Shown: piece after piece, positions 1 through 5,983 of the stretch
How positions within the stretch are numbered: position 1 is the first letter of the stretch
How the letters are laid out: every line of letters begins with the position of its first letter
Assembly (NCBI RefSeq): GCF_000758945.1
Contig: NZ_JRND01000027.1
Span: 1-11,548 of the forward strand
Length of the DNA stretch: 11,548 bases
DNA from: Lancefieldella parvula_C
GTDB lineage: Bacteria; Actinomycetota; Coriobacteriia; Coriobacteriales; Atopobiaceae
Reading direction: 5' to 3'
Program-made: the position numbers and the translations under genes
The notes under the pieces: generated by a model
The model's input: only the letters and a program-made list of their open reading frames with translations
What the model was told of the DNA's origin: nothing
Database searches by the model: none

Positions 1-239
1 TCTTGATTAGGAACATGTCGATTCTTCAGCAGAACAGAAGAAAGCTGCGCTATTTTGTGTGCCAGGCCTAAAAGCCGACGCTAACATGCTGCAGAATCAT
101 AATCACCCGAATATGAACTACCTCCCATTTCTTATGTCCAAGAAATGGGAGGCAGTTCACTTTGTCGTTTGCAGTCGGTCGATTTTCTCGCCATTGACGG
201 CTGACCTTTTCCAGGTGATCTTCTCGCCTGTTGCAGCGC
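1..239. other. Left-edge region without a confident gene
   Basis: No gene can be supported here. One frame is open from the window edge and ends at a TAA at 69-71 on the plus strand. It could be the last 22 codons of a gene lying to the left, but nothing in it is recognisable. The stretch also holds a long hairpin at 114-159 and two copies of the octamer TTCTCGCC at 185-192 and 221-228, 36 bp apart and just downstream of the aminotransferase stop. If the left frame is real, this is a convergent intergenic region. Confidence 0.5.
114..159. terminator. Long hairpin downstream of the aminotransferase gene
   Basis: The arms CCTCCCATTTCTT (121-133) and AAGAAATGGGAGG (140-152) are perfectly complementary around a 6-nt loop. 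After one A/C mismatch, TGAACT (114-119) pairs with AGTTCA (154-159), so the stem has 19 pairs and one mismatch. Its place about 80 bp past the stop of the minus-strand aminotransferase gene suits a terminator or a 3' RNA stabiliser. Neither side carries a strong T-run, so classical intrinsic termination is not assured. The stem is seen directly; the function is inferred. Confidence 0.45.
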
Positions 240-1424
240 TTATTTCATAGCAGCAAGAGTCTTTTCCCAGGCAGCAAGCGAGTCTACGCAGGTTTGGTAC
301 GCAACGCAGTAGCTCACGCGCAGCCAACCTGGACAGCCGAACGAATCGGAAGGAACAGGCAGCAGCTCAAACTGCTTGGCCACATCGCAGAATGCCTGAG
401 CATCTCCACCAGGAGCACGAACCCACAGGTAGAATGCACCATCGGGCTGAATGTACTCGTACCCAAGCTTGGTGAGGCCCTCGGTCAGAACTTCTCGATT
501 CTTTGCATATGCCTCAACATCCGCTGGCTCATCAACACAGTCGATAATGACGCGCTGGAAAAGCGCTGGCGCACAAACAAAGCCCAACAGTCGAGCGGCA
601 CCCGCACAAGCTGCGTAAATCTCCTTCTGCTCCGGATTAGAAGCGGGAACCAGCACCCAACCAATACGCTCACCAGGAAGTGAGAGGGACTTGGAGTAGG
701 AATAGCACACAATGGTGCGCTCGTAGACGTCAGGAACCCAAGGGACCTCAATGTTGCCAAAAACAATCTCGCGATAAGGCTCATCGGAGATGACGTAAAT
801 GTCAGTTCCCAGCTCAGTGGAGCGTTTGCGGAGCATATTGGCAAATGCATCAAGGTTATCCCTGGTATACACAGCACCAACAGGATTGTTTGGAGAGTTG
901 ATAATCACCGCACGAGTCTTAGGCGTAAGAGCTGCACAAACGGCGTCAACATCAATCTGGAAGGTTTTCTCGTCAGCCAAAACCTCAACGCAGGTAGCCT
1001 GAGCGTGGTCAATCCACACGCGGTACTCTGGGAAGTATGGAGCAATAACAATAACCTCTTCACCTGGAGAAACAATGGAATTGAGCGCCATAGAAACGGA
1101 AGCTGCAGCTCCGCAAGTCAAGATGAGATCGCCTGCCTGAGCTGCGTAATCTCCAAAGCGACGTCGGAGCGACGCGGCAATTGCCTCCCTGGCCTGGGGA
1201 ATGCCGATTGCAGGTGTGTAGCTGTGGACCTGCTGAGGAGGAAGCTGCATGGCGGCCTCGATAGAGGTGCGAACAGACTCAGGAGCAGGCACGGAAGGGT
1301 TGCCGATCGAGAAATCAAACACATTCTGAGCGCCAATCTCAGTACGACGCTGCATCGCATAACCTGCAATCTCACGGATTGCAGACTTTTCTGATCCGTA
1401 TGCAAGACTTGTCTGATTGACCAT
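240..1424 (-). CDS. PLP-dependent class I/II aminotransferase
   Basis: A 394-residue fold-type I aminotransferase, the usual length for the AspB/AlaT-like group. It should transfer an amino group between an amino acid and a 2-oxoacid in the cytosol using pyridoxal phosphate. Visible landmarks are the N-terminal substrate loop FSIGNPSVP (about 38-46), SPNNPVG (177-183, PLP-binding Asn), DEPY (214-217, Asp to the pyridine nitrogen and the conserved Tyr), the Schiff-base lysine K245 in SYSKSLSLPGERIG, and R369 in WLRVSYC for the substrate carboxylate. I chose the ATG at 1424 because family homology begins just after it. The frame stays open upstream to 1616, but that extension looks unlike protein. 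The ribosome binding site is weak (GAGAA). Substrate specificity (Asp, Ala, aromatic or branched) cannot be read from the sequence. It lies 234 bp downstream of hpt on the same strand and may have its own promoter. Confidence 0.93.
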   Translation of the reverse strand: MVNQTSLAYGSEKSAIREIAGYAMQRRTEIGAQNVFDFSIGNPSVPAPESVRTSIEAAMQLPPQQVHSYTPAIGIPQAREAIAASLRRRFGDYAAQAGDLILTCGAAASVSMALNSIVSPGEEVIVIAPYFPEYRVWIDHAQATCVEVLADEKTFQIDVDAVCAALTPKTRAVIINSPNNPVGAVYTRDNLDAFANMLRKRSTELGTDIYVISDEPYREIVFGNIEVPWVPDVYERTIVCYSYSKSLSLPGERIGWVLVPASNPEQKEIYAACAGAARLLGFVCAPALFQRVIIDCVDEPADVEAYAKNREVLTEGLTKLGYEYIQPDGAFYLWVRAPGGDAQAFCDVAKQFELLPVPSDSFGCPGWLRVSYCVAYQTCVDSLAAWEKTLAAMK

Positions 1425-1538
1425 GGTTTCTCGATTCTCTCGAAGCCTACAGTACCTACCTGGTAAAACGTTGGGTGGAGGCGTGGTGGATGACGCCGCC
1501 GCGCATCTGGCCTCACACAACCTTTGATAGATAGCATA

Positions 1539-1568
1539 TTGGGCGAGAAGATCAATCTTCTCGCCCAA
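1539..1568. repeat. Perfect 14-bp inverted repeat built from two GGCGAGAA octamers
   Basis: The arms TTGGGCGAGAAGAT (1539-1552) and ATCTTCTCGCCCAA (1555-1568) are exact reverse complements separated only by CA. Each arm carries one copy of the octamer found all over this window. It lies between the hpt stop and the aminotransferase start, about 90 bp past hpt. As RNA it would form a very stable stem, with the two central nucleotides and the closing pairs opening as a loop. It could end or attenuate hpt transcription, but no strong T-run follows on the minus strand. A T-rich stretch (CTTTAAAAGTTTTAAC) lies on the plus-strand side instead. Confidence 0.7.
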
Positions 1569-1658
1569 CTTTAAAAGTTTTAACAAATTTGTATCTATTG
1601 CACGGTCTTGCAGCAAATTCCACAGAGCGTACCGCAGGTGCGGCCGCGTGACTTCAGC

Positions 1659-2207
1659 CTATTCGTACACGCAAGGCTTCAGAACGCCAACAAATGGCAG
1701 GTTGCGGTAGCGCTCTGCATAATCCAGGCCGTAACCAACAACAAACTTGTCGGGTACGTGAGTGCCTACGTAACGAGGATCAATAGCTGGACGCTTGCCC
1801 TCAATGTCCTTGACCAGGAAAGCGGCAATCTCAATGGACGCGGGGTTACGAGACTGGAGCATGCGGACCAGGTAAGAGAGGGTTAGACCGGAGTCCAGGA
1901 CGTCCTCAACGATGATGACGTGGCGACCCTCAATCTTGGTGTCAAGGTCTTTTACAATGCGCACGACGCCGGAGCTCTTAACACCGTCGCCGTAGCTGGA
2001 AACAGCCATAAAATCGATGGAGAGTGGGCACTCAATGGCGCGCATGATGTCGGCCATGAATACAACAGCTCCGCGAAGAACAGCAATGACCAGGGGGTTC
2101 TTGTCCGCGTAGTCACGCGTGATCTCCGCACCCACCTTCTTGACGATGTCCTTGATGTCCTGTTCGTCAAGCAGAATCTCTTCAATATCAGGGTGAAGCT
2201 CCGCCAT
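1659..2207 (-). CDS. hpt: Hypoxanthine phosphoribosyltransferase
   Basis: A 182-residue purine-salvage enzyme that converts hypoxanthine (and usually guanine) with PRPP into IMP or GMP in the cytosol. The PRPP-binding loop VIIVEDVLDSGLTL lies near residues 97-110 with the two expected acidic residues. VLRGAVVFMADIMRAI near 43-58 is the conserved N-terminal segment, SSYGDG near 70-75 is the flexible-loop region, and KFVVGYGLDYAERYRNLPFV near the C-terminus is the family's base-binding and closing motif. Length is typical. The ATG overlaps the tilS stop as TAATG and is preceded by a good GAGAGGAG site inside the end of tilS, so translational coupling is likely. tilS-hpt is a well-known neighbour pair in Gram-positive bacteria, often followed by ftsH. 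Here an aminotransferase follows instead. Confidence 0.96.
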   Translation of the reverse strand: MAELHPDIEEILLDEQDIKDIVKKVGAEITRDYADKNPLVIAVLRGAVVFMADIMRAIECPLSIDFMAVSSYGDGVKSSGVVRIVKDLDTKIEGRHVIIVEDVLDSGLTLSYLVRMLQSRNPASIEIAAFLVKDIEGKRPAIDPRYVGTHVPDKFVVGYGLDYAERYRNLPFVGVLKPCVYE

Positions 2208-3853
2208 TACTGGCTCCTCTCAAATGGCTTATGACCAGAATAGATATTCAATTCTAGCAGCTGTTTTGTATCTTGCGTACATTTTACTCGTTCATCGGGA
2301 CGAATTCCCGCAACCCACACCACATGTCCACGAATATTTGTGCGCACAATAGGCATCATACTCCTGGACTCAACGGGCACACCCGCCTCGCCCAGCAGGT
2401 CAGAGATCTTTTTTGACTGTCCATGCATGCCCAGAGGTTGCATAGTGTCTCCCGCCTCGGGTCCCGAGACCCACAGGCTGCCGCCGTGAACCGGATCTAC
2501 CCCGCAGGCGTGTGCGTCGAGAAGAACCGACTCGCCCAACCATTCCTGGCTATGCGCGGTTACATAGGACACGACGTCAAAGCCGTGCTCCACAGGGAGA
2601 ATGCGCGCTGAGAGCACTCGGCCGTCTGCCAGCTCCAACGTTCCCGGGACCGCAAGGTGCTCGCCAAACGTTGCTACAGCAGGCGCTGTACCTGCGGGTT
2701 CGCCGTTGGTCGTGACCGCAGTCGCAGCGCCGACCGCACTTCTCGCGGCGCCCGTGAACGAGAACGTCACGGTGCCCAGGCGAACGCGCGCCTCAAGGTT
2801 TTGCGGCAGGTTAGCCACACCAACTCCCGCGGCGACCGCCTCGAGCACGGCATCTACGTGCCTGAACTCAAGCCAAGCCTCGGGAATCAGTTGCCTGGCC
2901 ACAATCCTCACCACGCGACGAGCAATTACCACGTCGGTAGAACTCAGCTTCAGCGCGTCAAGTACCAGAGAAGACTCGCTCTTCCGCAGCGTAATCTGCC
3001 TCAGTTTACGAGCAGCTTTTCCCTCAAGATAATCGTCTTCGTCGGTCATCAAATCTGCAATTTTGCACACCGTTTGCACCAACATCGGGTTTCTCGCCTT
3101 AAGAAGCGGAAGTACGTTGTGGCGCATATACGCACGTAGATAGTGGGTATCGGTGTTGGTGGCGTCCTCGTGCCAGTCCAGATCGCGAGCCTTCAGCCAG
3201 TCTTTGAGCTGGTCATGCGTGTAGTTGAGCAGCGGACGATAAATCAGCCCGCGATGCCTAGGGATCGACGCCAGGCCGCTCATTCCAGACCCGCGCATCA
3301 CGTTCATCATGAACGTCTCCGCGCGGTCGTCCGCCGTGTGCGCCGTCAAAATCTTTGCCTTCTGGCGAGAAACTCCCTGTTCAACGCAAAGTTTTTGAGC
3401 GAGTTCTCGCGCAGCGTCATACCGCACCCGACGACCAATTTCTTCCACGTTGCCATCACGTTCCTGCGCGAGCTTTGCCACGTCCATGCGCAGCACGGTG
3501 CAGGGAATTCCCAGCGAGTCGCAAGTCTCTTGAACAAAGTGCTGGTCAGCGTCTGCGTCTTCGCCGCGAAGCAAATGATTTACGTGCAGCACATGCAGGC
3601 GCTCTTTTGCAACACGCGCAAGACCTGCGCCGTCACCAAGGTCAAGTGGCTCCGTTGCTGCCATGTGAAGCAGCGCCATCGAGTCGGCTCCGCCCGAGAC
3701 CATAAGGATAACGGGTGCAGCTGCCTGACCACGTCGCGAGCCCTCTACCTGGCCACGTCGCGAGCCCTCTGCCTGGCCTCTACGCTGATCATCTACCTGG
3801 CCTTTTGCAGCGAGAGCGTTCTTTTTATTGAAGTATGCGTGTACGGATGGCAC
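2207..3853 (-). CDS. tilS: tRNA(Ile)-lysidine synthetase with an 8-residue repeat insert near the N-terminus
   Basis: A 548-residue enzyme that attaches lysine to C34 of the CAU-anticodon tRNA-Ile using ATP, switching decoding from AUG to AUA; it is normally essential. The PP-loop ATPase motif MVSGGADSMALLH is at 51-63, followed by LHVLHVNHLLRGEDAD near 86-101, GRRVRYDAAREL near 139-150, the TAHTADDRAETFMMNVMRGSG motif near 170-190, and DATNTDTHYLRAYMRHNVLPLL, all family signatures. The C-terminal part fits the TilS substrate-binding domains, including SKKISDLLGEAGVP and VWVAGIRPDERV near the end. The start is a GTG at 3853 that directly follows an in-frame TAA, with a poor ribosome binding site. 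No other in-frame start precedes the PP-loop Met51. Residues 18-41 are three copies of GQ[AV]xxxRR, an arginine-rich insert encoded by a 24-bp repeat and not usual for TilS. It is divergent from the walJ-like gene. Confidence 0.95.
   Translation of the reverse strand: MPSVHAYFNKKNALAAKGQVDDQRRGQAEGSRRGQVEGSRRGQAAAPVILMVSGGADSMALLHMAATEPLDLGDGAGLARVAKERLHVLHVNHLLRGEDADADQHFVQETCDSLGIPCTVLRMDVAKLAQERDGNVEEIGRRVRYDAARELAQKLCVEQGVSRQKAKILTAHTADDRAETFMMNVMRGSGMSGLASIPRHRGLIYRPLLNYTHDQLKDWLKARDLDWHEDATNTDTHYLRAYMRHNVLPLLKARNPMLVQTVCKIADLMTDEDDYLEGKAARKLRQITLRKSESSLVLDALKLSSTDVVIARRVVRIVARQLIPEAWLEFRHVDAVLEAVAAGVGVANLPQNLEARVRLGTVTFSFTGAARSAVGAATAVTTNGEPAGTAPAVATFGEHLAVPGTLELADGRVLSARILPVEHGFDVVSYVTAHSQEWLGESVLLDAHACGVDPVHGGSLWVSGPEAGDTMQPLGMHGQSKKISDLLGEAGVPVESRSMMPIVRTNIRGHVVWVAGIRPDERVKCTQDTKQLLELNIYSGHKPFERSQ
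3724..3802 (-). repeat. 24-bp coding tandem repeat (3.3 copies) in tilS
   Basis: Units start at 3724, 3748 and 3772, with a partial copy CCTGGCC at 3796-3802. The first two units differ at only two positions and share CCACGTCGCGAGCCCTCT. The third has diverged in its middle. The 24-bp period adds eight residues per copy to TilS (GQAEGSRR, GQVEGSRR, GQVDDQRR), so copy-number change keeps the reading frame. It lies between the start codon and the ATP-binding domain. Confidence 0.85.
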
Positions 3854-3922
3854 TTAGCACCAATTTCTGTCCGGTGTGTTTGTTACAGTTATACCCGAAA
3901 GTTACTCAGTAGAAAGAAATTC
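3854..3922. promoter_or_regulatory. Divergent tilS / walJ-like promoter region
   Basis: The 69 bp between the two divergent starts must hold both promoters unless they lie inside the genes. The best -10 candidate is TATAAC for tilS, read on the minus strand at 3893-3888 in the context GGGTATAACT. I see no convincing -35 at 16-18 bp from it. For the plus strand, TTATACC at 3889-3895 is a weaker candidate on the same bases. Assignment is tentative. Confidence 0.3.
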
Positions 3923-4765
3923 ATGAATCCCACGTTTCGCCTACATATTCTTGCCAGCGGATCAAAGGGCAACTGCAGTCTGCTAGAAACGCCCGATGGT
4001 CTCATTATGATTGATTGCGGAATCTCTAGAAAAGAAATTCTGCGTCGGTCTAAAGAGTTGAACGTTAACCTGTCTGAGCTCGTAGCCATCTTTATTACGC
4101 ACGAGCACACCGATCATGTCTCAGGTCTTTCGGTTGTCAGTAAAACTTTTGATGTTCCTGTGTTTGCTACAACAGGAACTGCCGCCGCGCTCTCAAGAAG
4201 AAGCTCCTGTTCAAACGTCACCTTTACCCTCGTTGACCAGACGGGTTCTGTTCATATTGATGCCGCGCCAGACGTTGAAGTGAGCACGTTCCCAACCTCG
4301 CACGATGTCTGCGAACCCATGGGCATGCGCTTTGATTTTCTCGCCGGTCCTGATAGACGCATCGTAGACTCTGTAGGCTACTGCACCGACACAGGTGTTT
4401 TGACGCCTGAGGCTCTCGAATGCCTTTCCGACGTGCGCATTCTTGCTATCGAATCTAACCATAACGAGCATATGCTGCTCACAGGCCCTTATCCGTATGT
4501 GCTCAAGCAGCGAGTCCACGGAGACTCCGGTCACCTGTCAAACGAGTATACTGCGCAGGCATTGTCGCAGCTCGTAGGCCCAAATACTCGCTGTGTGGTT
4601 GGCATGCATCTCTCTCACGAGAATAACCGTCCAAGCGTCGCTGTGAGAACGCTTGCTGAGGCGGTTGGCGCGCAGCCTCTTAACGACGCGTTCACCGAGG
4701 CGCAGACTCCTGACGGCTCGCTTGCTATCTGTGTTGCCAGCCAAGATTGGCCGATGTCGCTGTAA
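3923..4765 (+). CDS. walJ: YycJ/WalJ-type metallo-beta-lactamase-fold hydrolase
   Basis: A 280-residue protein that begins FRLHILASGSKGNCSLLE (5-22), the typical opening of the YycJ/WalJ family. The zinc-binding motif H60-E-H62-T-D64-H65 (FITHEHTDHVSGL) is intact. Further candidate metal ligands are H127 in TSHD and D156 in YCTDTG. ESNHNEHML (177-185), GHLSN (203-207) and HLSHENN (229-235) are family motifs near the C-terminus. Relatives are double-stranded DNA 5'-exonucleases, and in Firmicutes the gene sits in the walRK operon; here it does not, so a DNA repair or mismatch role is inferred from family only. I chose the ATG at 3923 because homology begins immediately after it and the longer open frame would run back across tilS. 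The ribosome binding site is weak (AGAAAG). Confidence 0.88.
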   Translation: MNPTFRLHILASGSKGNCSLLETPDGLIMIDCGISRKEILRRSKELNVNLSELVAIFITHEHTDHVSGLSVVSKTFDVPVFATTGTAAALSRRSSCSNVTFTLVDQTGSVHIDAAPDVEVSTFPTSHDVCEPMGMRFDFLAGPDRRIVDSVGYCTDTGVLTPEALECLSDVRILAIESNHNEHMLLTGPYPYVLKQRVHGDSGHLSNEYTAQALSQLVGPNTRCVVGMHLSHENNRPSVAVRTLAEAVGAQPLNDAFTEAQTPDGSLAICVASQDWPMSL

Positions 4766-4790
4766 GCCGCATCTCCCGGCCGATGTCGCT
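4749..4790 (+). repeat. 13-bp direct repeat across the walJ-like stop codon
   Basis: GGCCGATGTCGCT occurs at 4749-4761, encoding the last residues of the walJ-like gene, and again at 4778-4790 just past its TAA. The copies are 29 bp apart, so the second lies in another frame. It looks like a small local duplication. No function is evident. Confidence 0.6.
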
Positions 4791-4929
4791 CTAGCTGCGT
4801 GCCTGCTGTTGCGCGGCACGTCCACTCCGTGCAGTCGTCTAAATATCCGACAAAACTGTGCAGGAATATACGAGCTGCGGTATCATGTTTTATATCAATG
4901 TTTTGCGAGACTACGACAAAAGGATCATC

Positions 4930-5493
4930 GTGGACACCTCGAACAACCTTGAAAATAACGTTTCACCTGCGGATCAGGGTCCTCGTTCTGACAACCAGCA
5001 GGACTTTGAATACGCTGAATCTTTTGAGCAGGAAGCTCAACCAGCCGATGGAGCCGACCTTCACGCAACTGGCGCGCAGCACTTCTCGACATCTGAAGCT
5101 TCCGAGTACGAAGGCGAAGGCGCTGCAAAGCAACCATACGTCCGCCAGCACCGCCATCACAAAACAGTGGAGCCTATCAGCGACTTTACAATGCCGGGCG
5201 AGAAGCTCGAACTTCCCGAGAACCAGGCTGCTGGCTTTGAGTCCAGCAAGGGTTTTTACGCGAAGAAAGGTTGGCGCAAGCCAAAGAACGAGATTGCGCA
5301 CCTTCGCAAGGACGTTCACTACGGCCAGTTCCTGCAGGTTCCTAAGGGTCAGCGCGATATCTTTGTTCGAAAAGAACGCCGCTCAAATGCAGGTTCGCTA
5401 ATTGCCGCCATCATTGTTTTGGCTATCATCGCCGCGGTGGTCTATTTCCTCTGGACCTGGATGTCCGCCAACTGGGGCGTTGCCGTCCGCTAA
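4930..5493 (+). CDS. Small protein with an acidic N-terminal region and one C-terminal membrane segment
   Basis: I do not recognise this protein. From the GTG at 4930 it has 187 residues. Residues 1-65 are rich in D, E, N, Q and S and look disordered. Residues 70-150 are mixed and increasingly basic (RQHRHH at 73-78, KKGWRKPKNE at 112-121, VRKERRS at 146-152). Residues 155-176 (LIAAIIVLAIIAAVVYFLW) form one strong transmembrane helix, with about ten residues after it. The basic run before the helix predicts the N-terminal part in the cytoplasm. The frame stays open to a GTG at 4858, but the GTG at 4930 has AAAGGA at good spacing, so I prefer it. It follows the walJ-like gene by 164 bp on the same strand and ends in the repeat-rich region. 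No catalytic motif is visible, and a scaffold or division-associated role would be a guess. Confidence 0.7.
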   Translation: MDTSNNLENNVSPADQGPRSDNQQDFEYAESFEQEAQPADGADLHATGAQHFSTSEASEYEGEGAAKQPYVRQHRHHKTVEPISDFTMPGEKLELPENQAAGFESSKGFYAKKGWRKPKNEIAHLRKDVHYGQFLQVPKGQRDIFVRKERRSNAGSLIAAIIVLAIIAAVVYFLWTWMSANWGVAVR

Positions 5494-5570
5494 AAGCGCT
5501 GTTCACCAGCGGTAGCTGCAAAGTTGCGAAGCCGATCGGTGTGCATCCACAGCAATGCCAGCTGTTACGT

Positions 5571-5689
5571 GCCTGATTTCTGCAAAGAATCTGTAACGTT
5601 TGCCTGAAAATGTAAAAGAATCGGTGGATTCTGCCTGATTTCATCAAAGAATCTGTGTCCCAAACACAGATTCTTTGAACTTTTCAGGC
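5571..5689 (+). repeat. Mini-array 1: three direct 31-bp units plus one inverted unit
   Basis: Direct units start at 5571, 5602 and 5633, an exact 31-bp period. Each begins GCCTGA and has [A/C]AAAGAATC[T/G]GT at unit positions 13-24. The fourth unit is inverted (5689 back to 5659) and reads GCCTGAAAA then CAAAGAATCTGTGT. Units 3 and 4 form a perfect stem: TCAAAGAATCTGTGT at 5644-5658 with its complement at 5664-5678, around a CCCAA loop. GCCTGA (5633-5638) and TCAGGC (5684-5689) pair again outside an internal loop. After GCCTGA the units alternate TTT, AAA, TTT, AAA. Confidence 0.85.
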
Positions 5690-5726
5690 GGACTTTGATG
5701 CGCGTTCGAGATTGCCCTTCCATGAA

Positions 5727-5846
5727 GCCTGATTCTCTCGCCATGTCTGAACGATTTGCCGGAAAAGTGCGCCAAGTCTGAGCGATTTGCCGGTTTTCCT
5801 CATCATGTCTGAGTAAATTTACTCAGACATGATGCACTTTTCAGGC
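5727..5846 (+). repeat. Mini-array 2: sister array with a different core
   Basis: Direct units start at 5727, 5758 and 5789, again at exactly 31 bp. Each begins GCC[T/G]G and carries CA[A/T]GTCTGA[A/G] in the second half. An inverted fourth unit (5846 back to 5816) begins GCCTGAAAAGTGC, like unit B at 5758. Units 3 and 4 meet in a perfect 34-bp palindrome with no loop: CATCATGTCTGAGTAAA at 5801-5817 and its complement at 5818-5834. The architecture matches array 1, including the A-run/T-run alternation, while the core differs. Confidence 0.85.
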
Positions 5847-5881
5847 TCACAATTATGAACGTAACGCCAAGCCGCACGCAA

Positions 5882-5914
5882 AAAGCCGCTGATACGTCAT
5901 GTACCAGCGGCTTT
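5882..5914 (-). terminator. Intrinsic terminator for the clpB unit
   Basis: AAAGCCGCTG (5882-5891) pairs with CAGCGGCTTT (5905-5914), with TAC/GTA pairing possible inside the 13-nt loop. Read on the minus strand, the GC-rich stem ends in a T-run (GGCTTTTTGCG), the expected form for a terminator about 70 bp past the stop of the ORF that follows clpB. On the plus strand the stem is followed by CGTTTG, a poorer T-run, so any action on the opposite strand would be weaker. Confidence 0.75.
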
Positions 5915-5935
5915 CGTTTGTAGCGTTCAGCGTAC

Positions 5936-5981
5936 GGCGAGAAACCCCGTGCACTCGCAACGCCTGGCGAGAAACCCCGTG
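5936..5981 (+). repeat. Two 16-bp direct repeats, each starting with the octamer
   Basis: GGCGAGAAACCCCGTG occurs at 5936-5951 and 5966-5981, exactly 30 bp apart, between the terminator and the stop of the small ORF after clpB. Each copy starts with the recurrent octamer GGCGAGAA. Both would be transcribed as the 3' untranslated end of the clpB unit. Confidence 0.75.
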
Positions 5982-5983
5982 GT

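Larger units (their letters stand above)
5494..5983. other. Gene-free region packed with ordered repeats
   Basis: The 490 bp between the stop of the plus-strand membrane protein and the stop of the minus-strand ORF after clpB hold no credible gene. They contain two sister 31-bp-period mini-arrays (5571-5689 and 5727-5846), an intrinsic-terminator hairpin (5882-5914) and a 16-bp direct repeat at 30-bp spacing (5936-5981). The flanking genes converge, so part of the structure may separate the two transcription units. The amount and order of the repeats exceed what termination needs. Confidence 0.8.

Noticed and set aside
3..71. C-terminal end of a plus-strand gene entering from the left
   Set aside because: Only 22 codons are open, with no recognisable sequence. 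Open frames of this length are common by chance.
1425..1616. N-terminal extension of the aminotransferase
   Set aside because: The extension covers the octamer hairpin, has no family resemblance, and the 394-residue product already has normal length.
1425..1658. T-box or other riboswitch ahead of the aminotransferase
   Set aside because: I find no T-box core (AGGGUGGNACCGCG-like) and no stem followed by a T-run on the minus strand.
3143..3922. Plus-strand upstream extension of the walJ-like frame
   Set aside because: It runs antisense to well-supported tilS codons, and family homology starts only at the ATG at 3923.
4798..4820. Terminator after the walJ-like gene
   Set aside because: CGTGCC and GGCACG can pair, but the loop is 11 nt, the stem is short and no T-run follows.
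5743..5770. Neisseria or Haemophilus uptake sequences (GCCATGTCTGAA resembles GCCGTCTGAA; AAAAGTGCG resembles AAGTGCGGT)
   Set aside because: Neither core is exact, neither recurs elsewhere in the window, and the genes do not look like those groups. The similarity is within chance for short words.
5571..5846. CRISPR array (about 24-bp repeats at a constant 31-bp period)
   Set aside because: The intervals would be only about 7 bp, the last unit of each group is inverted, and no cas gene is in the window.
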